DNA of 64,000 nt from Candidatus Scybalocola faecavium (GTDB taxonomy: Bacteria; Bacillota; Clostridia; Lachnospirales; Lachnospiraceae), in contig DVFP01000015.1 in NCBI GenBank assembly GCA_018713145.1, positions 62,001 through 126,000 of the forward strand. The letters run 5' to 3'. Numbering within the stretch: the first letter of the stretch is position 1; each line of letters opens with the position of its first letter. This document shows, one piece after another, positions 34,720 to 43,227 of this stretch. A program made the translations under genes and the position numbers. The notes beneath the pieces are model-generated. The model had not been told where the DNA came from, ran no database searches, and saw only the letters and a list, made by a program, of their open reading frames with translations.

Positions 34720-35610
34720 TTATAATTCTACCAGTTCATACTCCCGGGTTCCAAATCCAAGATCTGCGGCAGCTTCAATGGTATGGATACCGTTGCGGCT
34801 GTTTACCCGCTCCATAAAGTGTTCTTTTCCCGGATCGTTAGAGTTTACCACCAGGTCAATGCAAGCCTGATCAATAGCAACCGGATCCAAAGATGCCAAA
34901 ATACCAATATCTTTCATACAGGGATCTTCAGCTACTTCGCAGCAGTCACAGTCTACGGAAAGATTTTTCATAACATTAATAAATGCGATCTTTCCCTTAA
35001 AATGCTCCACTATGCTGGAAGCCGCATCGGCCATAGCCTCCGGGAATACTACGCTGCTGGCATGCTGCTGCCATGTCTCAAAGCGGTCATCGGTTTTTCC
35101 TGCGGAATGGATCAGCGCCTTACCTGCACGGGAAGCACAGCCAATGGCAAGCTGCTTCAAAGCTCCGCCGTAACCGCCCATGGGATGTCCCTTAAAGTGG
35201 GCCAGCACCAGCATGGAATCATAATTTAAAATATCTTTTCCCACATGATTTTCCTTTAAGATCTTTCCATTGGGAATCGGCCAGATTACATCCGGTCCCT
35301 CAGCATCCATAAGATCCACATCAAAATATTTTGTCCAGCCGTGTTCCTCCAGAAGCTTTCTGTGGGACTCTGTATGATCCCGCACACCGCCTGCTGCATC
35401 ACCATAAGCCGTATTGCACTCTACGATTGTTCCATGGACTTCCTCTACCATAGGCTTCCAAAATTCCGGACGAAGGAAATTCTGATTGCCTTTTTCACCG
35501 GAATGAACCTTCACAGCCACCTTTCCCGGCAGCTCCACACCTAAAGCGTGATACATTTCAACAACCTTTTCCGGAGTTATTTCTCTTGAAAAATAAACCT
35601 TTGACTTCAT
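34720..35610 (-). CDS. DUF362 domain protein, cytosolic paralogue
   Basis: 296 residues, no signal peptide. It parallels the lipoprotein at 31431 along its length: VYFSREITPEKVVEMYHALG, FLRPEFWKPMVEEVHGTIVE, AHFKGHPMGGYGGALKQLAIG, NLSVDCDCCEVAEDPCM, ASLDPVAIDQACIDLV. The same DCDC cluster is kept, with two added Cys. DUF362 members are sometimes fused to 4Fe-4S domains; none is present here. The gene has its own promoter with two TGAC-N5-GTCA dyads, so it seems tightly controlled. Enzyme activity unknown. Confidence 0.85.
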   Translation of the reverse strand: MKSKVYFSREITPEKVVEMYHALGVELPGKVAVKVHSGEKGNQNFLRPEFWKPMVEEVHGTIVECNTAYGDAAGGVRDHTESHRKLLEEHGWTKYFDVDLMDAEGPDVIWPIPNGKILKENHVGKDILNYDSMLVLAHFKGHPMGGYGGALKQLAIGCASRAGKALIHSAGKTDDRFETWQQHASSVVFPEAMADAASSIVEHFKGKIAFINVMKNLSVDCDCCEVAEDPCMKDIGILASLDPVAIDQACIDLVVNSNDPGKEHFMERVNSRNGIHTIEAAADLGFGTREYELVEL

Positions 35611-35668
35611 TAATCAACCTCTCCTTTATTTTTCATTTTTCCATAAAGCAACTTTTCTAAGTTCTGTT

Positions 35669-35719
35669 TTGACGCAATGTCAACACTTACAATATAGCAC
35701 ACCCCTGACACGGCGTCAA
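35669..35719 (-). promoter_or_regulatory. Promoter of the DUF362 gene with two operator-like dyads
   Basis: -35 TTGACG (35714-35719) and -10 TATATT (35691-35696), 17-bp spacer, leftward. Two dyads of form TTGAC-N5-GTCA: CTGACACGGCGTCAA at 35705-35719 overlapping the -35, and TTGACGCAATGTCAA at 35669-35683 at the expected start of transcription, centres 36 bp apart. This is a typical repressor layout. Confidence 0.7.
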
Positions 35720-35738
35720 TATTCTTAGAAAAAAATAA

Positions 35739-35800
35739 CCCGGGAAAGGTAACGGTTCAGTGATCCGAACGGTTATCTCTCCCGGGCTGATTTTTATTTT
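35739..35800 (-). terminator. Terminator of the pilus operon with nested dyad
   Basis: CCCGGGA (35739-35745) pairs with TCCCGGG (35780-35786) and encloses TAACGGTTCA / CGAACGGTTA (35750-35775). The leftward strand then has TTATTTTTTT. It follows the minor pilin gene by 22 bp; the plus strand also carries a T-rich tail. Confidence 0.75.
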
Positions 35801-35821
35801 GCCCTATTGGGGGCAATAAAT

Positions 35822-36544
35822 TTATTTTGTATTCTCGTCCTGAGTTTTCTTTTTGCGTACTGCCGCGAAAATGATCACGCCTGCGGAAACCGCCAAAATT
35901 CCTGTCCATAACGGAAGATTCATTACATCTCCGGTTTTAGGAATCTGAGCCTTCTGGGGCTGTGGCTCGGACTGAGATTCTTCTGTCTGAGGCTGTGTCT
36001 GGGGCTGTGTTTCCGGTTCCGTTTCAATTACCGGCTCCGGGCCTGTAAAATTGTGTTCAAACGAAGCGCTGTCCACCTTTTCCCCATGACCATTTTCCAT
36101 AACAACCAAAGCCGTCAGATCCCCGTCCTGAGTATTTTTCACATAGACTTTCACATGATACACGGATGTATCATAAGTATAATACTCTTTTTCTGAAATT
36201 TCCGGACTTAATGTATACTCATATACACCACCATGAGTATATTCAATAGGGCCAACCTGGACATCCTGGCTTCCTCTAAGCGTAAAAATATATCCATTCT
36301 CTCCAGCGCCTTCAGGCATAGGCGTATCTGTTCCTAAAGCCTTAAGGCTATAGGAAATCTCTTCTTCCGGCTCTTTTTCCTGAGTATTTTCTGCCGTAAA
36401 AGTCTGATCCACAGGCAGATAAACCGAGGTTTTTGGCGCCTGAGCCCCATATGCGGAAGACCGGCCCATCATAAGAAAGCACGCAAAAAGCAGAACAAAA
36501 ACGCCAAAGCGTTTACCTATTCTGGCTTTTAAAATTTTGTTCAT
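35822..36544 (-). CDS. Minor (basal, FctB-like) pilin with LPXTG-type signal
   Basis: 240 residues. Signal peptide, then one Spy0128/FctA-type domain (residues ~40-165: ISYSLKALG, YIFTLRGSQDVQVGPIEYTHGG, YEYTLSPEISEKEYYTYDTS, VYHVKVYV, ending SFEHNF), a Pro/Gln/Glu-rich stretch (residues ~172-200, PQTQPQTEE), the sorting motif IPKTG, a membrane helix and a basic tail. The Pro-rich tail and last place in the operon match FctB-type basal pilins that join the fibre to the cell wall. Likely substrate of the sortase encoded 70 bp upstream or of a housekeeping sortase. Confidence 0.85.
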   Translation of the reverse strand: MNKILKARIGKRFGVFVLLFACFLMMGRSSAYGAQAPKTSVYLPVDQTFTAENTQEKEPEEEISYSLKALGTDTPMPEGAGENGYIFTLRGSQDVQVGPIEYTHGGVYEYTLSPEISEKEYYTYDTSVYHVKVYVKNTQDGDLTALVVMENGHGEKVDSASFEHNFTGPEPVIETEPETQPQTQPQTEESQSEPQPQKAQIPKTGDVMNLPLWTGILAVSAGVIIFAAVRKKKTQDENTK

Positions 36545-36614
36545 GATCTATTCTCCTTCTTCTTTCCAGTCATATGTCTGTTTTACATCCAACCCTTTGT
36601 TCTCTCCTATGCCG

Positions 36615-37400
36615 TCAGGAAAATGGATCTTCCGGAACCTGATCCAGAATTCTTCCAACAAGAATATGACGGCCATTTGTAGAGTCGGAAGTACATGTGC
36701 TTAATAATACAAGACGGTCATCTACCGTCACCTGAGTATTTCTTACATGTGTTGCCTTTGAAAGAATATTTTCCAGGTAAGCCTCCCTGTTTTCTAATGA
36801 AATTCCCGGCGTATAAATGCTGGTATCATAAGCATCAGCTTCAATAAAAGCAAAAAATTCAAGGCCCCAGGATTTTCCATGATAATAAAGACTTCCATAC
36901 GGGTGACTGTCAAAATAGCTTTTCTCTTTAAATTCTGCCAACTCACCAAACATGGCAGCCTCTGCCATATGATGGCCATAAATAATGGAATTAAAATCCG
37001 AAAAATCCCTGCTATTTCTGTAGTCCAGGAAGATACTGCCGCCCAGGGAAAAATTACCTTCCACATCGGTATTAATATACTTATCATTATCCTGAGCTTG
37101 CACCAAAGGATAATCAATTTGTGTTCCATAAACGGTCAGCCATCCAAACACTTCCGGATTCATGGCAACAAGCTCCTGAAAAGATAAGGAATCGTCCTCT
37201 GTGGGCTTGTACACTTCATACCGGGATGAATCGGATGTGGCATAAACCTGTTCAGAATCCCAAAGAGCATAACAGCCATATGCGAAAAGCAGCAGAAAGG
37301 CGGCCAGCACCGCAAGATTTACGGCGCTGTCCACAAGCTTGACCACACATTTTCCCAAAGAGAATTTTTTATTTTTCCTGGAATTTGTATGACAAAGCAT
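36615..37400 (-). CDS. Class B sortase (pilin polymerase)
   Basis: 261 residues from MLCHTNSRK; an AAGGAAAGG lies upstream, whereas the longer ATG has none. One N-terminal membrane helix (residues ~24-46), then a class B sortase domain: EVFGWLTVYGTQIDYPLVQ, GSIFLDYRNSRDFSDFNSIIYGHHM with the catalytic His at 143, and LSTCTSDSTNGRHILVGR with Cys236 and Arg244. Class B enzymes usually anchor NPQTN proteins, but in the FCT pilus islands of group A Streptococcus a class B sortase polymerises pilins; the same position between major and minor pilin here suggests that job. Confidence 0.93.
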   Translation of the reverse strand: MLCHTNSRKNKKFSLGKCVVKLVDSAVNLAVLAAFLLLFAYGCYALWDSEQVYATSDSSRYEVYKPTEDDSLSFQELVAMNPEVFGWLTVYGTQIDYPLVQAQDNDKYINTDVEGNFSLGGSIFLDYRNSRDFSDFNSIIYGHHMAEAAMFGELAEFKEKSYFDSHPYGSLYYHGKSWGLEFFAFIEADAYDTSIYTPGISLENREAYLENILSKATHVRNTQVTVDDRLVLLSTCTSDSTNGRHILVGRILDQVPEDPFS

Positions 37401-37435
37401 TTTTAATCCTTTCCTTTGAATCATCTTTTAAATGA

Positions 37436-38557
37436 TCAGCGGGCAATCTTTCTCTTTACAACAACATATCCTGCAATACCTGCAACAGCAGCGGCAATAA
37501 GGATAATGAATGGAAGGTTGTTGATGATAACGCCGGTGATGACAATTTCTCCGTCATCATATGTATTTGTAAATACTGCGCTATTGGAATTTTCACCAAC
37601 TGTACCCTTAGCAGTTAAATCAGCGGTCTCATCTCCATCACCAAAGGCAACTGCTGTTTTTCCGTCAGAAATAACCTGGCAGGATGGGGTATAGCCATCA
37701 TCTGAAACACCGATTTCAGTCACCGTATATGTTGTTCCTGCAGGAAGGCTTGGGAATACAAGAGTGTCATTATGATCTAATACAAAAGTATAGGGTGTAC
37801 CAAACGTAACATTAACATTCTGAGAATTCTCATCATTGTTCAGTTTTGCCTTAATGGTTTCGCTACCATCATAAGTTGCCGGAGCTGTTAAGGTAATGGA
37901 GAAATTAAATTCTTTTGTCTGATCTGCATACTCACCTTCAATTAACTTTTTGATGGTCAGAGAATCTTCATCAACATCAGATCCGCCACGTTTTTCATAG
38001 ATATTCGTGAATTTAATATCCTTTACCTTACCTTGATCAGAATTTTCAGCAGTGATTTTTGAAATCTCCAGGCCGTTTTCACCATTGACAATATAATATC
38101 TCACTGTGTAGGTCTGCGAATCATAGGTCATGCTTTCTTCATCAGAATCTTCAATGGTGTATGTATTACCCACCTCAGCTATCGTATATTCATATTCGCC
38201 TGCATGTGGAAATTGAGAAGCTTGTAATCCTAATAATTCAGAAGCAGCTATGTGATAAACACCATCAAGACCAACTTCACCTTTATTTGTTTCAGAAGTA
38301 TAGTCGATTGTTATATTAGCCACTTCCGGTGCCCCTGGTGTAGTGCTGCTTACTGTAAATTCAAATTCTGCGTTTGGAACAGTAATACCATCGGCCATTA
38401 CGAGTTCCTTTACAATGGATGGAGTTGCCTCTGGCGTTGATGTACTGCTGCCTGTATTCTCGCCATCAGCAGCAAACACGCCCATTCCGCTCATGCATAG
38501 TCCTGTGGTTAATACACCAGCCATGAATAAAGCTTTAAATCTTTTTAAGTTGATCAT
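37436..38557 (-). CDS. Major pilin, two FctA/Spy0128-type domains
   Basis: 373 residues. Signal peptide ending near VFAA, then two domains of the Spy0128 type: residues ~42-180 (TPSIVKELVMADGITVPNAEF ... DIKFTNIYEK) and ~190-335 (LTIKKLIEGEYADQTKEFNF ... AVFTNTYDDG). In each, a Lys near the start (VK-E, IKK) and an Asn in FTN-x-Y are placed like the residues that form intramolecular isopeptide bonds in Spy0128. The sorting motif is an unusual IVITG (338-342), then a helix and a basic tail. It is the likely fibre subunit, second pilin in the operon. Confidence 0.9.
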   Translation of the reverse strand: MINLKRFKALFMAGVLTTGLCMSGMGVFAADGENTGSSTSTPEATPSIVKELVMADGITVPNAEFEFTVSSTTPGAPEVANITIDYTSETNKGEVGLDGVYHIAASELLGLQASQFPHAGEYEYTIAEVGNTYTIEDSDEESMTYDSQTYTVRYYIVNGENGLEISKITAENSDQGKVKDIKFTNIYEKRGGSDVDEDSLTIKKLIEGEYADQTKEFNFSITLTAPATYDGSETIKAKLNNDENSQNVNVTFGTPYTFVLDHNDTLVFPSLPAGTTYTVTEIGVSDDGYTPSCQVISDGKTAVAFGDGDETADLTAKGTVGENSNSAVFTNTYDDGEIVITGVIINNLPFIILIAAAVAGIAGYVVVKRKIAR

Positions 38558-38633
38558 TTTTTAGTTCCTCCTTATTTTTTTAACTTGTTTTCATTTTTAT
38601 ATAAATCACAGGATGCTTTCCAGCGTCCCATGT

Positions 38634-39239
38634 TTATATACCTCTTCGCCGGATAATGGTCATTACCTTGCCCTTTGTGTCTGAAATTGCCACCGGGCCG
38701 TAGATCCGGCTGTCTGTGCTGTTTTCCCTGCTGTCACCCAGGACAAATACATATCCCTCAGGCACAGTTAAAGGAAATTCAACACCTTCTTCATAGCGAT
38801 AAGTTTCTTCGTAAATCTCAGTTTCCTGCTGCAATGCCCCATTGATCATCAGGCCATTTTCATTAATATCTACCGTGTCTCCGGCTACAGCCACAACCCG
38901 GCGTACCTGAAGCTGCCCTTCATATTCCAGTACAATAGCATCGGATGCGGCATAATTTTTATCCAGTCGATAGTAAATCACTAAATCCCCATCCTTTAGG
39001 GCTGGAGCCATGGCCCGGTCCGGATAACGGAAAATACCAAAGACAAAAGTAAACATCATGACAAATACAGCGGCAATAATGATAATTTTCAGGAAAAGCA
39101 GCAGCAGATCCTGCCAAACAGGAGAGGAACGGCGCTCTGGCACCGGAGCCTTCTCCTTTTGTCCTTTTCCTTTTACTTCCTTTACATTGGAACTTCTGTG
39201 GGGGCCCTGCTCCATTTTTCTCAATGATAAATCGTCCAT
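38634..39239 (-). CDS. Signal peptidase I-like pilus assembly protein, catalytic residues lost
   Basis: 201 residues; the ATG directly follows the tip-adhesin stop (TAAAATG), so it is translationally coupled. One membrane helix (residues ~40-68) and an S26 signal-peptidase fold: FRYPDRAMAPALKDGDLVIYY, VRRVVAVAGDTV, and the well-kept GDSRENSTDSRIYGPV. In active enzymes the first motif is SM-x-P with the catalytic Ser, here AM-x-P (Ala76), and the general-base Lys in VKR is Arg (Arg113). Streptococcal SipA/LepA, in the same operon place, also lacks both residues yet is needed for pilus assembly, so a chaperone role is inferred. Confidence 0.88.
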   Translation of the reverse strand: MDDLSLRKMEQGPHRSSNVKEVKGKGQKEKAPVPERRSSPVWQDLLLLFLKIIIIAAVFVMMFTFVFGIFRYPDRAMAPALKDGDLVIYYRLDKNYAASDAIVLEYEGQLQVRRVVAVAGDTVDINENGLMINGALQQETEIYEETYRYEEGVEFPLTVPEGYVFVLGDSRENSTDSRIYGPVAISDTKGKVMTIIRRRGI

Positions 39240-39240
39240 T

Positions 39241-42200
39241 TTACCGTTTTCTGGAAAGGCGCCGTGAGAAGAATGTGCATACACCAACCACACCTACACC
39301 AATAAACAAGGCCATGGCAGCCATCAAAGTTCCCCCGGCAGGATTATCAACAAAGCCGGTAACAGGAACTGAGTCTTTATGATTTGTTACAACAGCAGTT
39401 ATATTACAATTAGGTAAAGTTCCTGTTTGTTGATCATAGCTCACGGTATGCCCCTGCGGATCACTTTCATTGACTTCATAGGTCACACCCGCAGGTAAGT
39501 TCTGGATTGTTATTGTTTGTCCATGGCTCAGTAGAATTGTTCCTACACCATTCGTAAAAGTAATATTTCCACCTTCAGGAGCATCATTAGCATCTTTCAC
39601 ATCCTCAAATGTTCCGCCAATATAAGCATAGGTTTGTTCACCGGTAAAAGCAGAACCATCGTTGTTTTTTAATGTGATTGTTATTTCAAAAGATGCCGTT
39701 TTATCTCCCATAGCACCGGTCACCTTTTTGCCGACGGTCAGGGATGCATCCCGGGTATTTGTAATCGTCAGGCCGTCCTGTGAATAACTGGGGGTATAGC
39801 CATCGATTTGAGTCAGTTCCTTTACTGTGTACTGCTGGTTATTACCTAAAACCGGAAGATCTGCCCATGTATAAGACCATTGATTTCCATCATCCGAAAC
39901 AGTCGTTCCTTCTAACGGCTGTCCGTTTTCATTTACGCCAATTGTTACCGGATCTCCCACTTCCGCTTCGCCGTTCATAAGTTGAATCGTAATGGAATTG
40001 GGCCGAACATGATCAGCGTTGTTATTATCAACCCAGTTTTTAGTTACAGTAATATCCGTTGTATTCCGAGTATTGGTAATCGTAAAACCATTTTGAGCAG
40101 ATCCGGATATAGTTGGAGTGTAATTGTCCAGTGCCTCCTCTTGAACAGTATAAGTATGACCTTCAGCTGCATACTGGAAGATTCCTGTCCAGTTTCCGTT
40201 ATCATCCGGTGTTATTGTCAATGTTTTATAAACTTCCGTCTTACCATCCTGGTAAAGATTTACTGTAATGGATTCCGGACGAAGCGTAGGATCATCGTTT
40301 TCCCAAAGCTTAGTTATTGGAATGGACATTGATGATACCTGAACAACCGGTTGTTCCACATAGTTTACTGTATTCGATGTCGCTCCTGTATCCCCATAAG
40401 TGTATGTTAAAGATGCGCTATTATTGGAATAAAATCCAGGCTGACCTGAACTTGTTGTATTTCCCGGCGCATCACTTCCATTAGATCCTTTATGAGGATA
40501 GTTACTATTTTGTGAATAAGTTCCATTAGTCTGATTAGATGCAAATTCATCGTAAGCTGCCTGACTTGGCTTTACATCAAAACTAATCGAGTATGTATAA
40601 TTTTGTTTTAATGTATAACCGGAGCCTAAACTGGCTGAAATCGTCTTTCCATCAACAGATACAGAAAAATTTAAACCGGCATTTATTTCTGCCTGCATCT
40701 CCTGATCGGTCAGCTGTGCCCCACTGTCATTTTTAGTAATAACTAAACGAATTTCTCCCTCAGTTGGACTCAGATCCACATACTGGCTTAATGTATCCGT
40801 AATCGTCACATCGCGGCAAGTAAATTCGGTAACCTCCGCAACAATCTTTGCAAAAACTTCGGCCAGATCATCGCTGTCCTTTGATCCATAATAATCTTTT
40901 TGATCAGCAGATGATTTATTTGCAAGTGCTCTTAAAAACGATTCATTTGCAGCGCTGGAAATACCTACAGTATAAAATGCAGACAAGCCTTGAATAGATG
41001 CTGCCTGACTGTAAGCATAATCAGCCGCTGTTGAGTCATATCCGTTTCCAGCTCCACCGGTATCACCTTGGGAATGTCTTACCCAATCACGGCCCTCCCT
41101 ATGCCATCCATCATTTGGATAATAATAGTATGTGGGATCACCATCGGATAAAAAGATAACAATTTTTTGTGCATCCGCTCTTACACCGGAACTTTGGAGC
41201 ACTTGGGCGGCTTCCCGTAAACCGGCCTCACAGTTCGTACCGCTTCCTGTAGTCGAACCAGAGCCAGCGCCTATATTCCGTACAACCCTGTCCACAGCAC
41301 TTTTACTGCTTGTCCAGGACTGTAATACTGAAGCATCATTATATGGGGTATCTCCCCACCAATCACCTGTGCTTCCGCTGTACCCTACAATAGCCATTTG
41401 AGCATCAATATTTTCATTGCCTAAGATAGCTTCTGTCAGCCCGTTTTCTCCGCTGACCACATTTTTTAAAGCTTTTAATCGTGTTGTATTTCCCCATTTA
41501 TTATTCATACTATTAGACTGGTCAACAATGAGCAAAACATCCATTTTAGGCTTTTTTCCGGTTTCACTTTTATACAAACCGGTGACATTTAAAGTAAGCG
41601 TATAAGAACCATTTTCATTTGCTTTAATGTATTTATGATGGTCCGGAACCTGATCTACGTCAGGATCATTTAGCAAAACAGACAGCGGTGAAGGGGTCTG
41701 CGCTTCCGCCATCTCTTCCTCTAAATTTTCTTGTTCCTCCTCGCCGTCTCCCAGTCCATTTTCCCCATCACTATGAGATGGATCTGTGCTTTGTGATGTA
41801 TTTTCGTCAGTTCCCGGCGTTTCACCTGGAGCAGATGAATCGGACGGCTGGGTATCGCCGACAGTTGTTTCATCTTTCTGGTCCTGGCTGCCCTGGGTTC
41901 CGCCTGAAGATCCATCGTTTCCGTTATCCGGCACCTGAACGCCTGTATTATCAGGCACCTGACTGCCTGCTCCGCCGGCCATGCCATCCATAGCAGCCTC
42001 TGTGTCCATGGTTCCTCTGTCTGAGGACTGGCTCTGACTGTCTCCCTGTGTACCACTCTGAGATGACGATGCCGTCGTTTGCCCTGTTTGGGAACTGCTT
42101 TGGGTATCGCCTGGAGCTGTAGAGTCGCTGGCGCTGCTTTGGGATTGGGCTGTACTATCGGATGTCCCTGTTCCGTCCAACTCAGACACGGTCTGGGCAG

Positions 42201-42324
42201 GGGCTGTAAAGGTACTGCCGGTTTCCGCAGCCAGGGCGCTAAGGGAACTGCCTGCCATGGCAAGAACCAGGATCATGCACAGGAAAAGTCTGAGCAGACG
42301 GTTCCTTGGTTTTCTACCCTTCAT
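39241..42324 (-). CDS. VWA-domain tip adhesin with Cna-B stalk and LPXTG-type signal
   Basis: 1027 residues from MKGRKPRN (AAGGAG 9 bases upstream). Signal peptide ending SALAA; a low-complexity Ser/Thr/Gln/Gly linker (residues ~35-215); then a VWA domain with the metal-binding DxSxS at D268/S270/S272 (LLIVDQSNSMNN) and a TNCEAGLREAAQVL/FLSDGDPTYYYY pair; then three Cna-B-type domains (ITKLWENDDPTLRPESITVN; ITVTKNWVDNNNADHVRPNS; LTVGKKVTGAMGDKTASFEI); and a VPVTG sorting motif (986-990), helix and basic tail. The layout is that of pilus tip adhesins binding host or matrix ligands. First pilus gene of the operon. Confidence 0.92.
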   Translation of the reverse strand: MKGRKPRNRLLRLFLCMILVLAMAGSSLSALAAETGSTFTAPAQTVSELDGTGTSDSTAQSQSSASDSTAPGDTQSSSQTGQTTASSSQSGTQGDSQSQSSDRGTMDTEAAMDGMAGGAGSQVPDNTGVQVPDNGNDGSSGGTQGSQDQKDETTVGDTQPSDSSAPGETPGTDENTSQSTDPSHSDGENGLGDGEEEQENLEEEMAEAQTPSPLSVLLNDPDVDQVPDHHKYIKANENGSYTLTLNVTGLYKSETGKKPKMDVLLIVDQSNSMNNKWGNTTRLKALKNVVSGENGLTEAILGNENIDAQMAIVGYSGSTGDWWGDTPYNDASVLQSWTSSKSAVDRVVRNIGAGSGSTTGSGTNCEAGLREAAQVLQSSGVRADAQKIVIFLSDGDPTYYYYPNDGWHREGRDWVRHSQGDTGGAGNGYDSTAADYAYSQAASIQGLSAFYTVGISSAANESFLRALANKSSADQKDYYGSKDSDDLAEVFAKIVAEVTEFTCRDVTITDTLSQYVDLSPTEGEIRLVITKNDSGAQLTDQEMQAEINAGLNFSVSVDGKTISASLGSGYTLKQNYTYSISFDVKPSQAAYDEFASNQTNGTYSQNSNYPHKGSNGSDAPGNTTSSGQPGFYSNNSASLTYTYGDTGATSNTVNYVEQPVVQVSSMSIPITKLWENDDPTLRPESITVNLYQDGKTEVYKTLTITPDDNGNWTGIFQYAAEGHTYTVQEEALDNYTPTISGSAQNGFTITNTRNTTDITVTKNWVDNNNADHVRPNSITIQLMNGEAEVGDPVTIGVNENGQPLEGTTVSDDGNQWSYTWADLPVLGNNQQYTVKELTQIDGYTPSYSQDGLTITNTRDASLTVGKKVTGAMGDKTASFEITITLKNNDGSAFTGEQTYAYIGGTFEDVKDANDAPEGGNITFTNGVGTILLSHGQTITIQNLPAGVTYEVNESDPQGHTVSYDQQTGTLPNCNITAVVTNHKDSVPVTGFVDNPAGGTLMAAMALFIGVGVVGVCTFFSRRLSRKR

Positions 42325-42481
42325 AATTAAATTCTCCTTCCTTTCAACGATCCTCTCGTCTTTTGTCCGTTTCCCGGTCGGAAACACCGGGGCGGCATAA
42401 ATTTCTGCCTTAAAGCCAGAATATAATGCCAGCGCAGGCAGATTTTTAAGGGTAAACCATAATTTTTGCTTTCCCTTTTAT

Positions 42482-42967
42482 TTAAAGGGAGCCGAAAAAA
42501 GTCAGTCTCCGGCCCTTCATCATTAACCAAACCTGGCTGAGAAGCTCAGTAAGCTCATGGGCGCTGTTATAATTCCACTGCCTGTCCTTTTCCATGAGCT
42601 GTCCCTGCCAGCAGTTTTCCTTGCGGTTCAAAGACCGGATCATCAGACAATTTTCCCATCGTTCGGGCTCCATATTTGAAGGTATATCCCGGTGGCTGTA
42701 CCACTGAGCCTTCCCTTCAAGGCAGGTTTCAGAAACAAAGAAAGGATTGTCCGTAGGAAACGCGCTGGGATACCCGGAATCATCCGAAGATATTTCCATA
42801 AGATAATAAATGCGTTTCATTTTCTCCATCAGATTTTCCAATCCGTAAAAAGACAGGCGATGTCCATACCACATGCTGTATAAATGACCGCTGGGCACAA
42901 GCTGTGCCTCCTGATCGTCAAATTCCAGCATAAGCATAGAATCCTTTATATGCATCTGCTGATCCAT
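42482..42967 (-). CDS. Hypothetical protein at the head of the pilus operon
   Basis: 161 residues, soluble, rich in Met, Trp and Tyr, with no signal peptide. GGAGG lies 7 bases before the ATG. Segments such as SGHLYSMWYGHRLSFYGLENLMEKMKRIYYLMEISSDD and RSLNRKENCWQGQLMEKDRQWNY do not match a family I know. It is the first gene downstream of the invertible segment, followed by a 157-bp gap (with small hairpins such as CCCGGT/ACCGGG) and the tip adhesin. A regulatory or cytoplasmic accessory role in pilus expression is possible; there is no direct evidence. Confidence 0.7.
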   Translation of the reverse strand: MDQQMHIKDSMLMLEFDDQEAQLVPSGHLYSMWYGHRLSFYGLENLMEKMKRIYYLMEISSDDSGYPSAFPTDNPFFVSETCLEGKAQWYSHRDIPSNMEPERWENCLMIRSLNRKENCWQGQLMEKDRQWNYNSAHELTELLSQVWLMMKGRRLTFFGSL

Positions 42968-43055
42968 CGTTTTTCCTCCATTTCCAGTGATCCATCTGAG
43001 TCAGAACTTTTATAGTATTTCTACCAACCTGACCCGATGTATTTTGGGAAGCACT

Positions 43056-43073
43056 ACATAATATTGATTATGT
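43056..43073 (+). repeat. Left inverted repeat of the invertible segment
   Basis: ACATAATATTGATTATGT. It is itself a near palindrome (arms ACATAAT/ATTATGT around an asymmetric ATTG), as expected of a tyrosine-recombinase core site. Preceded by CACT, as is the right copy. Confidence 0.9.
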
Positions 43074-43170
43074 CGTAATCCCGGCATTGGGCGGCCGAAA
43101 AAAAGTCAGGAAAAACTTATGATGCGGCAATATAGAGTAAAGCTTATAAAGGTACATGGATCGATAAAAT

Positions 43171-43227
43171 AAAAAAATACACGGCAAACAGGCCGGAAAA
43201 AGAAAAATTCCTTTCCGGCCTGTTTGC
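43171..43227 (-). terminator. Directional terminator inside the invertible segment
   Basis: GCAAACAGGCCGGAAA (43184-43199) pairs perfectly with TTTCCGGCCTGTTTGC (43212-43227). The leftward strand reaches TTTTTTTATTTT six bases past the stem, while the rightward strand has no T-run. In this orientation it would stop leftward read-through from the recombinase gene into the pilus operon. Confidence 0.7.

Noticed and set aside
41721-42263. 180-codon open frame inside the tip adhesin gene
   Set aside because: Out-of-frame reading of the Ser/Gln/Thr-rich linker; no ribosome site or family pattern.
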